From Weizmannia acidilactici (GTDB taxonomy: Bacteria; Bacillota; Bacilli; Bacillales; Bacillaceae_C): 64,000 nucleotides of DNA. The notes beneath the pieces were generated by a model. That model was given only the letters and a program-made list of their open reading frames with translations. It was not told the DNA's origin and searched no databases. The DNA is taken from contig NZ_BKZR01000002.1 of NCBI RefSeq assembly GCF_008974225.1, forward strand, positions 59,777-123,776, read 5' to 3'. This document shows positions 1 through 8,715 of this stretch, one piece after another (positions within the stretch are counted from its first letter, which is position 1; every line of letters begins with the position of its first letter). The translations under genes and the position numbers were made by a program.

Positions 1-1
1 G

Positions 2-205
2 AGCGGTTTCGGAAAAGTATTAATGACGATTGCGGTGATTCTTTTTGTTATCGGTCTTTCGATGCAGTTAACAAAAATTGGCCGTCTGCCCGGGGATATC
101 CTCATCAGAAAAGGCAATACGACTTTTTACTTCCCAATTGCTACCTCTATTATTTTAAGCATTGTCCTGAGTGTGTTATTATATATAATCGGGCGGTTTA
201 AATAG
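2..205 (+). CDS. DUF2905 family small membrane protein (5' end cut by window)
   Basis: The reading frame is open from base 2 through the first internal ATG at 23, and the residues before that ATG (GFGKVL) match the usual N-terminus of DUF2905 proteins, so the true start lies just outside the window. The family is a short integral membrane protein: two hydrophobic segments flank a conserved centre seen here as GRLPGDI followed by GNTTFYFP. In B. subtilis the homologue YrzS sits between ruvB and queA, and queA follows here, so ruvAB probably lies immediately upstream. The biological role of the family is unknown. Family call is firm; start is not visible. Confidence 0.85.
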   Translation, partial: SGFGKVLMTIAVILFVIGLSMQLTKIGRLPGDILIRKGNTTFYFPIATSIILSIVLSVLLYIIGRFK

Positions 206-206
206 A

Positions 207-265
207 AAAGCGGAAGCGCCTTGCTCAGCGGCGTACGGACTTCCTAGCGGAGGGCGTTATCATTT
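207..265. repeat. Fragment of a dispersed Bacillaceae intergenic repeat
   Basis: The stretch begins AAGCGGAAGCGCCTTGCTCA, a string that I recall as the opening of a dispersed intergenic repeat common in Bacillus and Geobacillus chromosomes. Only the left part is recognisable before the sequence diverges ahead of queA. The identification is from memory of that repeat family and is tentative. Confidence 0.4.
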
Positions 266-320
266 GCCGCCCTAAAGTGCATCTTATGTTTCAACTATAC
301 AAAACGAAGGGGAACCATAA

Positions 321-1349
321 ATGAAACTTGATTTATTTGATTTTGACCTGCCGGAAGAATTGATTGCCCAAACGCCGTTAAAAAACCGTTCAGACAGCCG
401 GCTAATGGTACTTGATAAAAAAACAGGGGCAATCGAACATACGGTATTTAAAAACATTACGCACTATTTGCGCCCGGGCGACTGCCTTGTGTTGAACGAT
501 ACGAAAGTGCTGCCGGCAAGGCTGTTCGGTATTAAAGACGAAACCGGCGCCAAAATAGAAGTGCTGCTGTTGAAACAGCTGGAAGGGGACCAGTGGGAAA
601 CGCTTGTCAAACCGGCAAAGCGCGTCAAAGCCGGGACTACCGTGCATTTTGGCGACGGGAAGCTGAAAGCAACGTGCGTGAAGGACCTTGACCACGGCGG
701 CCGTATCATGGAATTCCAATACAATGGCATTTTTTATGAAGTGCTCAACGAACTCGGTAAAATGCCGCTGCCACCGTACATAAAAGAACAACTGGAAGAC
801 CAGGACCGCTACCAGACGGTATATGCAAAAGAACCGGGATCGGCTGCCGCACCGACTGCCGGGCTCCATTTTACAAAGGAGCTCCTGAAAGAAATTGAAA
901 ACATGGGTGTCAAGATTGTGTTCATCACGCTCCATGTCGGGCTTGGAACATTCCGCCCGGTGGATGTGGAAGATATTGAAAATCACGATATGCACGCGGA
1001 ATTTTACCAGGTCTCTGAAGAAGCGGCGAAAACGATTATGGACGTCAAAAACAGTGGCGGCCGCGTGATTTCCGTCGGCACCACTTCAACCAGGACGCTT
1101 GAAACGATTGCCGCCGCCCATGGCGGAAAGATTGCCGCTGAAAGCGGCTGGACGGATATCTTCATTTATCCGGGTTTCGAATATAAGGCGATTGACGCTT
1201 TGATTACGAATTTCCACCTGCCAAAGTCAACGCTCATTATGCTTGTGAGTGCGCTGGCAGGCAGGGAAAATGTGCTGCATGCCTATGAAACGGCAGTAAA
1301 AGAAAAATACCGTTTCTTCAGTTTCGGGGATGCGATGTTCATTAAATAG
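321..1349 (+). CDS. queA: S-adenosylmethionine:tRNA ribosyltransferase-isomerase QueA
   Basis: QueA transfers and rearranges the ribosyl part of SAM onto 7-aminomethyl-7-deazaguanine at tRNA position 34, giving epoxyqueuosine. The 342-residue length equals that of the B. subtilis enzyme. Conserved blocks are visible: NDTKVLPARL at residues 59-68, PLPPYI near 149-154, AAPTAGLHFT at 175-184 and the C-terminal NFHLPKSTL motif. The start ATG has a GAAGGGG Shine-Dalgarno about seven bases upstream. The tgt gene, which performs the preceding base-exchange step, starts 18 bp downstream, so the two form a queuosine operon. Confidence 0.97.
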   Translation: MKLDLFDFDLPEELIAQTPLKNRSDSRLMVLDKKTGAIEHTVFKNITHYLRPGDCLVLNDTKVLPARLFGIKDETGAKIEVLLLKQLEGDQWETLVKPAKRVKAGTTVHFGDGKLKATCVKDLDHGGRIMEFQYNGIFYEVLNELGKMPLPPYIKEQLEDQDRYQTVYAKEPGSAAAPTAGLHFTKELLKEIENMGVKIVFITLHVGLGTFRPVDVEDIENHDMHAEFYQVSEEAAKTIMDVKNSGGRVISVGTTSTRTLETIAAAHGGKIAAESGWTDIFIYPGFEYKAIDALITNFHLPKSTLIMLVSALAGRENVLHAYETAVKEKYRFFSFGDAMFIK

Positions 1350-1367
1350 TGGAAGGAGCAACGTTTT

Positions 1368-2507
1368 TTGGCTGCAATTACTTATGAATTGATCAAGACG
1401 GACAAACAGACAGGCGCTCGCCTTGGCAAACTCCATACGCCGCACGGGACGTACGATACCCCGATGTTTATGCCGGTCGGGACGCTTGCTACGGTAAAGA
1501 CGATGTCCCCTGAAGAATTAAAAAGCATGGGGGCCGGCACGATCCTAAGTAATACATATCATTTGTGGCTGCGGCCCGGGCATAATATTGTTAAAGAAGC
1601 CGGGGGACTGCATCAGTTTATGAACTGGGACCAAGCCATTCTGACCGATTCGGGCGGGTTCCAGGTATTCAGCCTGAGCAAAATGCGTGACATTACGGAA
1701 GAAGGCGTCCATTTCCGGAACCATTTAAACGGAGACAAACTGTTTTTGTCCCCGGAAAAATCGATGGAAATCCAAAATGCGCTCGGTTCCGATATTATGA
1801 TGGCGTTTGATGAATGTCCCCCTTATCCTGCTACCTATGAATATATGAAGGAATCGGTCGAAAGGACATCACGGTGGGCAGAGCGCTGCCTGCATGCGCA
1901 CAAGCGACCTGATGTGCAAGGGCTATTCGGTATTGTCCAAGGCGGTGCTTATGAAGATTTGCGGCGCCAAAGCGCAAACGATCTTGTTTCACTTGATTTT
2001 CCGGGTTATGCGGTCGGCGGCCTGTCCGTCGGTGAGCAGAAGGAAGTCATGAACCGGATGCTTGAGTTTACGACGCCGCTGCTTCCAAGCGATAAGCCGC
2101 GTTATTTAATGGGGGTCGGTTCGCCGGATTCTTTGATTGACGGGGCAATCAGAGGCATTGACATGTTTGACTGCGTGCTGCCGACCCGGATAGCGAGAAA
2201 CGGCACCGTCATGACAAGCAAAGGGCGGCTTGTTGTGAAAAATGCCCAGTATGCCCGAGATTTCAGACCGCTTGATGAACATTGCGACTGCTACACCTGC
2301 CGCAATTATTCACGCGCGTATATTCGGCATTTGATAAAATGTGACGAAACTTTCGGAATTCGTTTAACTACTTACCATAATTTATATTTTTTGTTAAAAT
2401 TAATGAAAAATATAAGGCAGGCGATTCGCGAAGACCGCCTTCTTGATTTCAGGGAAGAATTTTTTGAGCAATACGGATTTAACCGTCCGGATGCGAAAAA
2501 TTTCTAA
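1368..2507 (+). CDS. tgt: Queuine/preQ1 tRNA-guanine transglycosylase Tgt
   Basis: Tgt exchanges guanine-34 of GUN-anticodon tRNAs for preQ1, the substrate precursor for QueA. At 379 residues it has standard bacterial length. DSGGFQV (94-100) supplies the general catalytic Asp, D268 in DCVLPTR is the expected nucleophile, and the structural zinc site is present as C306, C308, C311 and H337. It uses a TTG start; the ribosome-binding site GGAAGGAG sits about ten bases ahead and no ATG fits. It follows queA directly and precedes yajC, the same order as in B. subtilis. Confidence 0.97.
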   Translation: MAAITYELIKTDKQTGARLGKLHTPHGTYDTPMFMPVGTLATVKTMSPEELKSMGAGTILSNTYHLWLRPGHNIVKEAGGLHQFMNWDQAILTDSGGFQVFSLSKMRDITEEGVHFRNHLNGDKLFLSPEKSMEIQNALGSDIMMAFDECPPYPATYEYMKESVERTSRWAERCLHAHKRPDVQGLFGIVQGGAYEDLRRQSANDLVSLDFPGYAVGGLSVGEQKEVMNRMLEFTTPLLPSDKPRYLMGVGSPDSLIDGAIRGIDMFDCVLPTRIARNGTVMTSKGRLVVKNAQYARDFRPLDEHCDCYTCRNYSRAYIRHLIKCDETFGIRLTTYHNLYFLLKLMKNIRQAIREDRLLDFREEFFEQYGFNRPDAKNF

Positions 2508-2537
2508 TATAGAACTTGTCAAGAAAGGAGGATACAA

Positions 2538-2885
2538 ATGCAAGCGTTAGCCCAATTATTGCCCCTTATTATTTTATTCGTCCTGTTCTACTTTTTGTTG
2601 ATCAGGCCGCAGCAAAAGAGGCAGAAAAACATCCAAATGATGCAGAACAATTTGGCGAAAGGTGACAAAATTGTCACGATTGGCGGGCTGCATGCGATTG
2701 TGGATTCTATTGATGAAAACAAAGTCGTGCTAAAATGCGGCGACGGTTCCAGGTTGACATTCGACCGCTCAGCGATCCGCGAAGTGGCGGAATCCGCCTC
2801 GGCGAAAAAAGCAGAAGCCGCAAGCAAGAAAGAAAACAAAAAAGCGGCAGAAAAAAATGCTGCAGAAGAATCCAAAACAAAATAA
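2538..2885 (+). CDS. yajC: Preprotein translocase accessory subunit YajC
   Basis: A 115-residue single-span membrane protein: one N-terminal hydrophobic helix (about 5-22) followed by the conserved FLLIRPQQKR junction, a compact YajC domain with GDKIVTIGGLHAIV, and a lysine/alanine-rich charged tail. YajC associates with SecDF and YidC at the Sec translocon in bacteria where it has been studied. A strong AAAGGAGG ribosome-binding site precedes the ATG. It closes the queA-tgt-yajC operon and is followed at once by an intrinsic terminator; secDF lies about 3.4 kb further on. Confidence 0.95.
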   Translation: MQALAQLLPLIILFVLFYFLLIRPQQKRQKNIQMMQNNLAKGDKIVTIGGLHAIVDSIDENKVVLKCGDGSRLTFDRSAIREVAESASAKKAEAASKKENKKAAEKNAAEESKTK

Positions 2886-2916
2886 AATAAGCGCCGCTAG
2901 ACGCGGCGCTTATTTT
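2886..2916. terminator. Intrinsic terminator after yajC
   Basis: A GC-rich hairpin (AATAAGCGCCGC paired with GCGGCGCTTATT) ends in a T-run. It starts one base after the yajC stop and meets the 3' end of the convergent membrane-protein gene, so it may serve both strands. Confidence 0.9.
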
Positions 2917-3347
2917 TAAGCTTCCCGGGACCGCCCTGAGAACAAGTTAACCCCCAAAATGCCCCCCATTGCGGCTGCCAGGATATAGCAAATATGGTAA
3001 ACCATCTGCTTAAGGGTAAACAGTTCATCGTAGCCCAAATACTGAACGAGAAAGACAATCCCCGTATATATCATCCCTGTCATGCTGCCGAGTAGCCAAC
3101 CTTTCTTTTTTCCTTTCCCTCCTCCGATCAGCCCGCCGATAAACAGGCTGAAAAATGAAATCATCGTCACAACTGTATGCAAAGATTGTTCCGTCAGATC
3201 GGAAAACCGCAGGATGAGCGAAATCACCAGGCTTGATACGGCAAGTAGTACAAAAATGGCGCCCAGCCCGTATAAAAGGCTGATGCTTAATCTTTGCGCT
3301 TCGATTTTCAGTCCCTCCTTTGTCCAATCCTTTTTCCCACAGTACAA
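2916..3347 (-). CDS. TIGR04086-type four-helix membrane protein (YrzE-like)
   Basis: A small integral membrane protein with four hydrophobic segments and the glycine/lysine-rich turn GGLIGGGKGKKKGW between helices two and three, which is typical of the TIGR04086/YrzE group. B. subtilis yrzE occupies the same position, convergent with the yajC homologue. Function is unknown. The frame can open at a TTG at 3347 (143 residues), but an AAAGGAGGG sequence at about 3312-3320 suggests that translation may begin later, near the segment EAQRLSISLL, without a standard start codon in the ideal place. The start is therefore uncertain. Confidence 0.75.
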   Translation of the reverse strand: MYCGKKDWTKEGLKIEAQRLSISLLYGLGAIFVLLAVSSLVISLILRFSDLTEQSLHTVVTMISFFSLFIGGLIGGGKGKKKGWLLGSMTGMIYTGIVFLVQYLGYDELFTLKQMVYHICYILAAAMGGILGVNLFSGRSREA

Positions 3348-3463
3348 GCATATTCACGGAAAATCGAATATAGAATCGCATATGGATTTTTCAAGCAGGA
3401 TTTTTTCTCCGATTGCGCATACTAAGTGGGTACCCAAACATAGAAGGAACAGGGGGATCGGTA

Positions 3464-4117
3464 TTGGAGAATCTTCTTATTATTTTTTTTCGTACATTGC
3501 TGCTATATGTTGTGATTATGGTGATTTTCCGCTTAATGGGGAAAAGGGAGATCGGGGAACTGAATGTCCTTGATTTGGTCGTCTTTATTATGATTGGGGA
3601 AATGGCAGTTGTCGCCATTGAAAACCACCGTGACCCGATTCTTAATTCATTGCTGCCAATGGCCGTTTTGCTCGGCATTCAAATTGGGCTGGCGCTGATT
3701 TCGCTCCGCAGCAGCCACTTCCGCAAAATGATTGACGGCAAGCCGAGCATCATCATCAATAAAGGGAAAATCGACGAAAAAGAGATGCGCAGGCAACGCT
3801 ATAATTTTGACGACCTCTTAATGCAGCTGCGTACCAAAGACATTGACAACATTGCCGATGTGGAATTTGCAATTCTGGAGACATCGGGGGAATTGTCGGT
3901 TGTGAAAAAAAGCAAAAAGAAAAATAAACCTGCAACCTATACCGAACCGTTCATAGTTGGCGGACAAATCCAAAAAAATAATTTGAAAAAGAGCAATAAA
4001 ACCGAAGAGTGGCTGCGAAGAGAACTGGAAAAAAGGGGATACGGGGATATTGGCCAAATCTCTTTTTGCAGCTACCAGGACGGCGAGTTTTATATTGATC
4101 TGGATGATGAAAAATAA
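3464..4117 (+). CDS. DUF421 domain membrane protein (YrbG/YetF type)
   Basis: Three N-terminal transmembrane helices are followed by a cytoplasmic alpha/beta domain, the layout of the DUF421 (YetF-like) family. Typical residues are visible: GKREIGELNVLDLVV in the membrane part, RKMIDGKPSIIINKGKID at the domain entry, and the segment LMQLRTKDIDNIADVEFAI. The TTG start at 3464 has the purine stretch AGGGGGA about eight bases upstream and yields 217 residues starting MENLLIIF; the frame extends upstream but without a better site. B. subtilis YrbG is in the same position. Roles in spore germination or stress are reported for some relatives, but none is shown here. Confidence 0.85.
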   Translation: MENLLIIFFRTLLLYVVIMVIFRLMGKREIGELNVLDLVVFIMIGEMAVVAIENHRDPILNSLLPMAVLLGIQIGLALISLRSSHFRKMIDGKPSIIINKGKIDEKEMRRQRYNFDDLLMQLRTKDIDNIADVEFAILETSGELSVVKKSKKKNKPATYTEPFIVGGQIQKNNLKKSNKTEEWLRRELEKRGYGDIGQISFCSYQDGEFYIDLDDEK

Positions 4118-4144
4118 GCCCCGCTGTTTGCAGCCGGGCTTTTT
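4117..4144 (+). terminator. Intrinsic terminator after the DUF421 gene
   Basis: AGCCCCGCTG pairs with CAGCCGGGCT around a TTTG loop and is followed by TTTT. The stem begins within the TAA stop of the gene. Confidence 0.85.
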
Positions 4145-4161
4145 CATGCTCTGATTTACCT

Positions 4162-4230
4162 GCGCGAAATGATCCCGCTTTCCAAACATGCCGCGAGCCT
4201 GTTTCCGCAGGAGCCCCAAAAATCTCGCGC
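4162..4230. repeat. Internally deleted copy of the 125-bp inverted repeat
   Basis: The ends are inverted (GCGCGAAAT ... ATCTCGCGC). Internal blocks CGCTTTCC, CGCGAGCCT and CGCAGGAG occur in the same order as in the full copies at 46412, 51289 and (inverted) 11653, but the middle about 50 bp is missing. It lies between two converging genes. Confidence 0.65.
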
Positions 4231-4269
4231 TTATTCAATGCAGTCATCTAACAAAAGTTACGCGCTTTT

Positions 4270-5814
4270 TTAAAGCAGTTTTTTCAGAAGCGGAATATGC
4301 ATGAGATCCGAACGGCGGATGAGTTTCGTCAGCAAAAGCAGCAGCAAATAAACTGCGGCTGTCAAAGAAATCCCGGCAAGCAGGCGGAAGGGGGACTCCA
4401 CCTCTTCCAGAAAACGGGAAAGCCATTGTTGCCCGAAAGCACCGGAAACAACGGAAACCGCCAAAAGTTTCGCCCACTCATGAATATAAAGCGTAAACTG
4501 GATTTTTTTCAGCAAGGTTGCAAAATGCAGGAACGTGACAAGCACGGTGCCTGCCATAATGCCGATTGCGGCGCCGTTTATGCCGAACTCGGGGCGGGAA
4601 GCCAGTACAAAAATGACGCACAATTTGAGGGCGGCCCCGATGATGCTGTTGATCATGGCGGCTTTAGCAAGATCCAGTGCCTGCAGGGCTGCCTGGAGCG
4701 GTGCCTGACATGCCTGGAATATAAAAAACGGCGCCATGATTTTGATAAACTGTGATCCGTTTCCGGTCCCGTACATCAGCTGCATCAACGGTTCAGCAAA
4801 CACATAAAGGATTACGACCGAGACGCCACCGGTCAAAAGCGAAAAACGCAAAGCCTGTTGGAGCCGGTGTTCAACAAGCCTGTAATTTTTCCGTGAATTC
4901 GCTTCACTGATGGCAGGCACAAGCGCGGTCGAAAGTGAAACCGTCACGAAGGATGGCAGCATCAAAAGCGGCATGGCGAATCCGGTTAAAGAGCCGTACT
5001 GTTGTGTGGCAATATGGGATGCAACACCGGCGATGGCCAGGCAGTGGGAAACGACAATCGGTTCAAGAAACCACGAGAGGTTGCCGATCAAACGGCTCCA
5101 GGTTGTCGGAATGGCAACGCGCATTAATTCATAGAACGTATCTTTCCCGGCTTTAGCCGCTTTAAAAAAATTTTTCCTCACCCGTATTTGCTTTTTCAGC
5201 TTGAACATCGTAAACATATAAAGAAGGGATGCAAACTCGCCCAAAATGGATGCAAACATGACGCCGGCAGCAGCATATTCGACCCCGTACGGCAAAAGCC
5301 AGTTTGCAAAGACGGCAATCAGCATGATGCGCACACTCTGTTCAATGACTTGTGAAATGGCAAACGGCTTCATATTTTGCTTGCCCTGGAAATAGCCGCG
5401 CAATACGACGGAAATGGCGACAATCGGGATGATCGGCGTAATCGCAACAAGCGGATAATATACGCGTGCATCCGTAAACAGTTTCTCGGCCAGGAACGGA
5501 GCCAGAAAAATTAGCCCCGGTGTAAAGATAGCTGACAGGGAAATGGTAACAGTTAAAGAAATGACAAGGATTTTTTTGATTTTCACCTTATCCCCGACCG
5601 CATCCGCCTCGGCAATGCATTTTGAAATGGCGACCGGCAGGCCGAGCTGCGTGACCGTAATGACGAGCATTAAGGTAGGAAAAGCCATTTGGTGGAGGCC
5701 GACGCCCGTTTCGCCAAGCGACCGGGCAATGACAACCCGGTTAATGAATCCAAGCACCCGTGTAACAAACCCTGCTGCAAGCAAAATGATCGTTCCCCTC
5801 AAAAACTTGGACAT
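4270..5814 (-). CDS. spoVB: Stage V sporulation protein B, MATE/MurJ-like flippase
   Basis: A 514-residue polytopic membrane protein of the polysaccharide-biosynthesis/MOP flippase superfamily with roughly 14 hydrophobic helices. The N-terminal MSKFLRGTIILLAAGFVTRVLGF, split as SKFLRGTIILL and TRVLGFINRV, is characteristic of SpoVB. In B. subtilis SpoVB is needed for spore cortex peptidoglycan synthesis, probably moving a lipid-linked precursor in the mother cell. The length matches (B. subtilis about 518) and the gene lies opposite comN as in that genome. Expression would be expected from the mother-cell sigma factor SigE; no convincing promoter was found by eye. Confidence 0.93.
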   Translation of the reverse strand: MSKFLRGTIILLAAGFVTRVLGFINRVVIARSLGETGVGLHQMAFPTLMLVITVTQLGLPVAISKCIAEADAVGDKVKIKKILVISLTVTISLSAIFTPGLIFLAPFLAEKLFTDARVYYPLVAITPIIPIVAISVVLRGYFQGKQNMKPFAISQVIEQSVRIMLIAVFANWLLPYGVEYAAAGVMFASILGEFASLLYMFTMFKLKKQIRVRKNFFKAAKAGKDTFYELMRVAIPTTWSRLIGNLSWFLEPIVVSHCLAIAGVASHIATQQYGSLTGFAMPLLMLPSFVTVSLSTALVPAISEANSRKNYRLVEHRLQQALRFSLLTGGVSVVILYVFAEPLMQLMYGTGNGSQFIKIMAPFFIFQACQAPLQAALQALDLAKAAMINSIIGAALKLCVIFVLASRPEFGINGAAIGIMAGTVLVTFLHFATLLKKIQFTLYIHEWAKLLAVSVVSGAFGQQWLSRFLEEVESPFRLLAGISLTAAVYLLLLLLTKLIRRSDLMHIPLLKKLL

Positions 5815-5916
5815 CTGATTTACCTACCTTCTCAAATCCGCGAATTTCCTATACAATGATGTATATGCACAAAAAGGGACAAGAAGTACATCTATCGAAT
5901 GAAAGGAGAAAAACCT

Positions 5917-6234
5917 GTGGAGGGCCGTCATCCTTACGAAAAGTATTATGAGGAACTCGAACCTGTCATAAAAAGCAAGGCGGAAGAGTTTACCGTCATC
6001 GGGTATGGGGCGGTTGAAATGAAAGATTTGTGGAATTATTTAATGAAGAAAAAATGGAAAAATGCAAAACCGGACGATGTGCATATGTATTCGCTTGTTT
6101 CCGATATTTTATCGGTCAAGCCCGGTGATTTTATGAGTTTTATGGCAGTGGAAGCTTACCGTTCCCCGGACTGGTTTGCCGACCTCGACGAAGCCGAGCT
6201 CGACGAGTTGCTGAATCCGGATAAAGCGAAATAA
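5917..6234 (+). CDS. comN: Post-transcriptional competence regulator ComN (YrzD)
   Basis: A small soluble, acidic protein of 105 residues with the ComN-family core KDLWNYLMKKKWK and LSVKPGDFMSFMAVEAY. In B. subtilis ComN acts on the 5' untranslated region of comEA mRNA and localises to poles and division sites with DivIVA. Translation very probably starts at the GTG at 5917, seven bases after AAAGGAGA; the upstream ATG at 5899 overlaps that ribosome-binding site and is unlikely. Its position between divergent spoVB and secDF is the same as in B. subtilis. Confidence 0.88.
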   Translation: MEGRHPYEKYYEELEPVIKSKAEEFTVIGYGAVEMKDLWNYLMKKKWKNAKPDDVHMYSLVSDILSVKPGDFMSFMAVEAYRSPDWFADLDEAELDELLNPDKAK

Positions 6235-6244
6235 TGAAGAAAAA

Positions 6245-6273
6245 TTGACACGCTTTTTTCGCTGTTTCATAAT
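6245..6273 (+). promoter_or_regulatory. SigA-type promoter of secDF
   Basis: TTGACA (6245-6250), a 17-bp spacer and CATAAT (6268-6273) form a near-consensus housekeeping promoter about 75 bp before the secDF start codon. Confidence 0.8.
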
Positions 6274-6345
6274 AGTAATGATATTGCCAACCGGGTTTGC
6301 ACTCTTTTGTACGTAAACGTTTGATTTGCTAGGAGGCTATACATA

Positions 6346-8613
6346 ATGGTGAAAAGAAGCCGTATCGTTGCTTTCTTTCTTATTATCCTGTTGTTTGCGG
6401 GATTAATAGGGGGAACGACGGATAAAATTGTCAAAAAAATCAATCTCGGCCTTGATTTGCGGGGCGGGTTTGAAGTCCTATATAAAGTGGAGCCGGTGAA
6501 AAAAGGGCAGAAAATTGACAAAGCAGCGCTTGCCGACACTGCACAGGCACTTGACCGCCGCATTAACGCGCTCGGCGTGAGCGAGCCGCAGATCCAGGTG
6601 GAAGGGAATAACCGGATCCGCGTCCAGCTTGCCGGGGTAAAAGACCAGAATGAAGCGCGGAAAATGCTGTCCACGACGGCGAACTTAACTTTCCGTGACG
6701 TGAATGACAAAGTGATGATGGACGGGACGGACCTTGTGCAGGGGAAAGCGAAACAGTCGTTTGACCAAAACGGCAAACCGGATGTTGTCCTGCAGTTAAA
6801 GAGCCGTCAAAAGTTTGCAAAAGTGACGAAAAAAATTCTCAGCATGGCACCTAACAACCAGCTCGTAATTTGGATGGATTTCCAGGAAGGCAAAGATTCG
6901 TATAAAAAAGAAGTCACCAAGAGAAACCCGAAATTTTTGTCCAATCCGAATGTCAATTCCGTCTTGAATACGGACTCGGTTGAAATTACCGGCAATTTTA
7001 CGGTGAAAGAAGCGCAAAACCTTGCCGCGCTTTTGAATGCGGGTGCGCTACCGGTGAAACTGCATGAAATTTATTCGACTTCTGTCGGCGCATCTTTCGG
7101 CCAGGAAGCGCTGCATGATACAATTCTTGCCGGAATCATTGGTGTAGCGGCCATCTTTATTTTTATGATCAGCTACTACCGCTTCCCGGGATTCATTGCG
7201 TCGATTACGCTTGCAGTCTATATCTTCCTGATTCTTCTCATATACAGATTAATCGGCGCGGTCCTGACCTTGCCGGGGATTGCTGCGCTTGTGCTTGGGG
7301 TTGGGATGGCGGTTGACGCCAATATCATTACGTACGAGCGTATTAAAGAAGAGCTGCGCGTCGGAAAAAGCGTGAAATCTGCATTCAAAGCAGGGAATAA
7401 ATCATCGTTTATCGCTATTTTCGACTCCAACTTAACAACCATTTTGGCGGCTGTTATATTGTTCTATTTCGGGACAAGTTCGATCAGAGGTTTTGCAACG
7501 ACATTGATCATCAGTATTTTATTGAGTTTCCTGACGGCAGTTTACGGCTCTAGGTGGCTGCTCGGTCTCTGGGTGAACAGCAACTTCCTGAAAAAACGGC
7601 CGCATTGGTTTGGCGTGAAAAAATCGGCAATCCACGATATTGCGGAAAATGTTGATACGCATGACTTGAAAACAAAATTCGACTGGTACGATTTTGTTAA
7701 ACACCGCAACATCTTTTTCGTATTGTCCGCTGTATTGATTATTTCGGGCTTTATCATTCTCGGCCTTTTCAAGCTGAACCTCAGCATTGACTTTTCGAGC
7801 GGAACACGGATCGAAATCAGTTCAAACCATGCGCTCACGCAGCAGGAAATCGAGAGCGACCTTAACCATTTAAATTTGAAATCCGAAGATATTGTGATGG
7901 AAGGGGCCAGCCATCATAAAGCGGTTGTACGGGTCAAAGGGGCGTTCAGCGATAAAGACAAGAGTACGCAAATCATTTCGTATTTCACGGATAAATACGG
8001 AAAAACCCCAAGCATCAGCTCTGTTTCGCCGACAGTCGGAAAAGAACTGGCGAAGAGCGCCGTATATTCCCTTATTCTTGCAGCGATCGGCATCATCATT
8101 TACGTTGCCTTCCGGTTTGAATGGGCGATGGGAGTTGCCTCCATTGTTGCGCTCTTCCATGATGCATTTTTCATGATTGCCTTTTTCAGCATCACAAGGC
8201 TTGAAGTGGACGTAACCTTTATTGCAGCGGTGCTGACGATTGTCGGATATTCGATCAATGACTCGATCGTGACGTTCGACCGCATCCGCGATAATTTGAA
8301 ACGCCGTCGAAAAATTAAAAGCGAAAAAGAAATCCATGACATTGTCAACGCCGGGATCCAGCAAACACTGGGACGCTCGGTCAATACGGTGTTGACCGTG
8401 CTCATGACTGCCGTTTCGCTTGCCATATTCGGAAGCGAATCGATCCGGAATTTCTCGATCGCGCTAATTGTCGGTTTGATTACCGGCACATATTCGTCGA
8501 TCTTTATTGCTGCGCAATTTTGGTTTGTGTTGAAAAAGCGCCAGCTCAAAAAGCACGGATCCATTTTGATCAAAAAAGCACAGCGCCCCCGTGTAAACGA
8601 GCCGCAAGTATAA
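6346..8613 (+). CDS. secDF: Fused protein translocase subunit SecDF
   Basis: SecD and SecF are joined in one 755-residue chain, as in B. subtilis. The SecD half opens with a membrane helix and the signature LGLDLRGG (34-41), then a large extracytoplasmic domain and five more helices. The SecF half starts at about residue 450 with LSIDFSSGTRIEI and repeats the six-helix plan. SecDF uses the proton-motive force to help late steps of Sec-dependent export. The ATG has an AGGAGG site and the gene has its own near-consensus promoter. A hairpin-plus-T terminator follows. Confidence 0.97.
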   Translation: MVKRSRIVAFFLIILLFAGLIGGTTDKIVKKINLGLDLRGGFEVLYKVEPVKKGQKIDKAALADTAQALDRRINALGVSEPQIQVEGNNRIRVQLAGVKDQNEARKMLSTTANLTFRDVNDKVMMDGTDLVQGKAKQSFDQNGKPDVVLQLKSRQKFAKVTKKILSMAPNNQLVIWMDFQEGKDSYKKEVTKRNPKFLSNPNVNSVLNTDSVEITGNFTVKEAQNLAALLNAGALPVKLHEIYSTSVGASFGQEALHDTILAGIIGVAAIFIFMISYYRFPGFIASITLAVYIFLILLIYRLIGAVLTLPGIAALVLGVGMAVDANIITYERIKEELRVGKSVKSAFKAGNKSSFIAIFDSNLTTILAAVILFYFGTSSIRGFATTLIISILLSFLTAVYGSRWLLGLWVNSNFLKKRPHWFGVKKSAIHDIAENVDTHDLKTKFDWYDFVKHRNIFFVLSAVLIISGFIILGLFKLNLSIDFSSGTRIEISSNHALTQQEIESDLNHLNLKSEDIVMEGASHHKAVVRVKGAFSDKDKSTQIISYFTDKYGKTPSISSVSPTVGKELAKSAVYSLILAAIGIIIYVAFRFEWAMGVASIVALFHDAFFMIAFFSITRLEVDVTFIAAVLTIVGYSINDSIVTFDRIRDNLKRRRKIKSEKEIHDIVNAGIQQTLGRSVNTVLTVLMTAVSLAIFGSESIRNFSIALIVGLITGTYSSIFIAAQFWFVLKKRQLKKHGSILIKKAQRPRVNEPQV

Positions 8614-8618
8614 TGTTC

Positions 8619-8650
8619 AAGGCGCAGGCGAAATGCCTGTGCTTTTTCGC
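8619..8650 (+). terminator. Intrinsic terminator after secDF
   Basis: GCGCAGGC pairs with GCCTGTGC around GAAAT and is followed by TTTTTC. Confidence 0.75.
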
Positions 8651-8715
8651 CATTTTTTGTAATGACAGCTGTCCGCCGAAAGGCTATAATAAAGTATTGT
8701 GAAAGAGGTGGAGAC

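Noticed and set aside
402..995. Antisense frame of 197 codons within queA
   Set aside because: It is opposite a well-supported gene with clear motifs and has no signals of its own; typical shadow of GC-biased codons.
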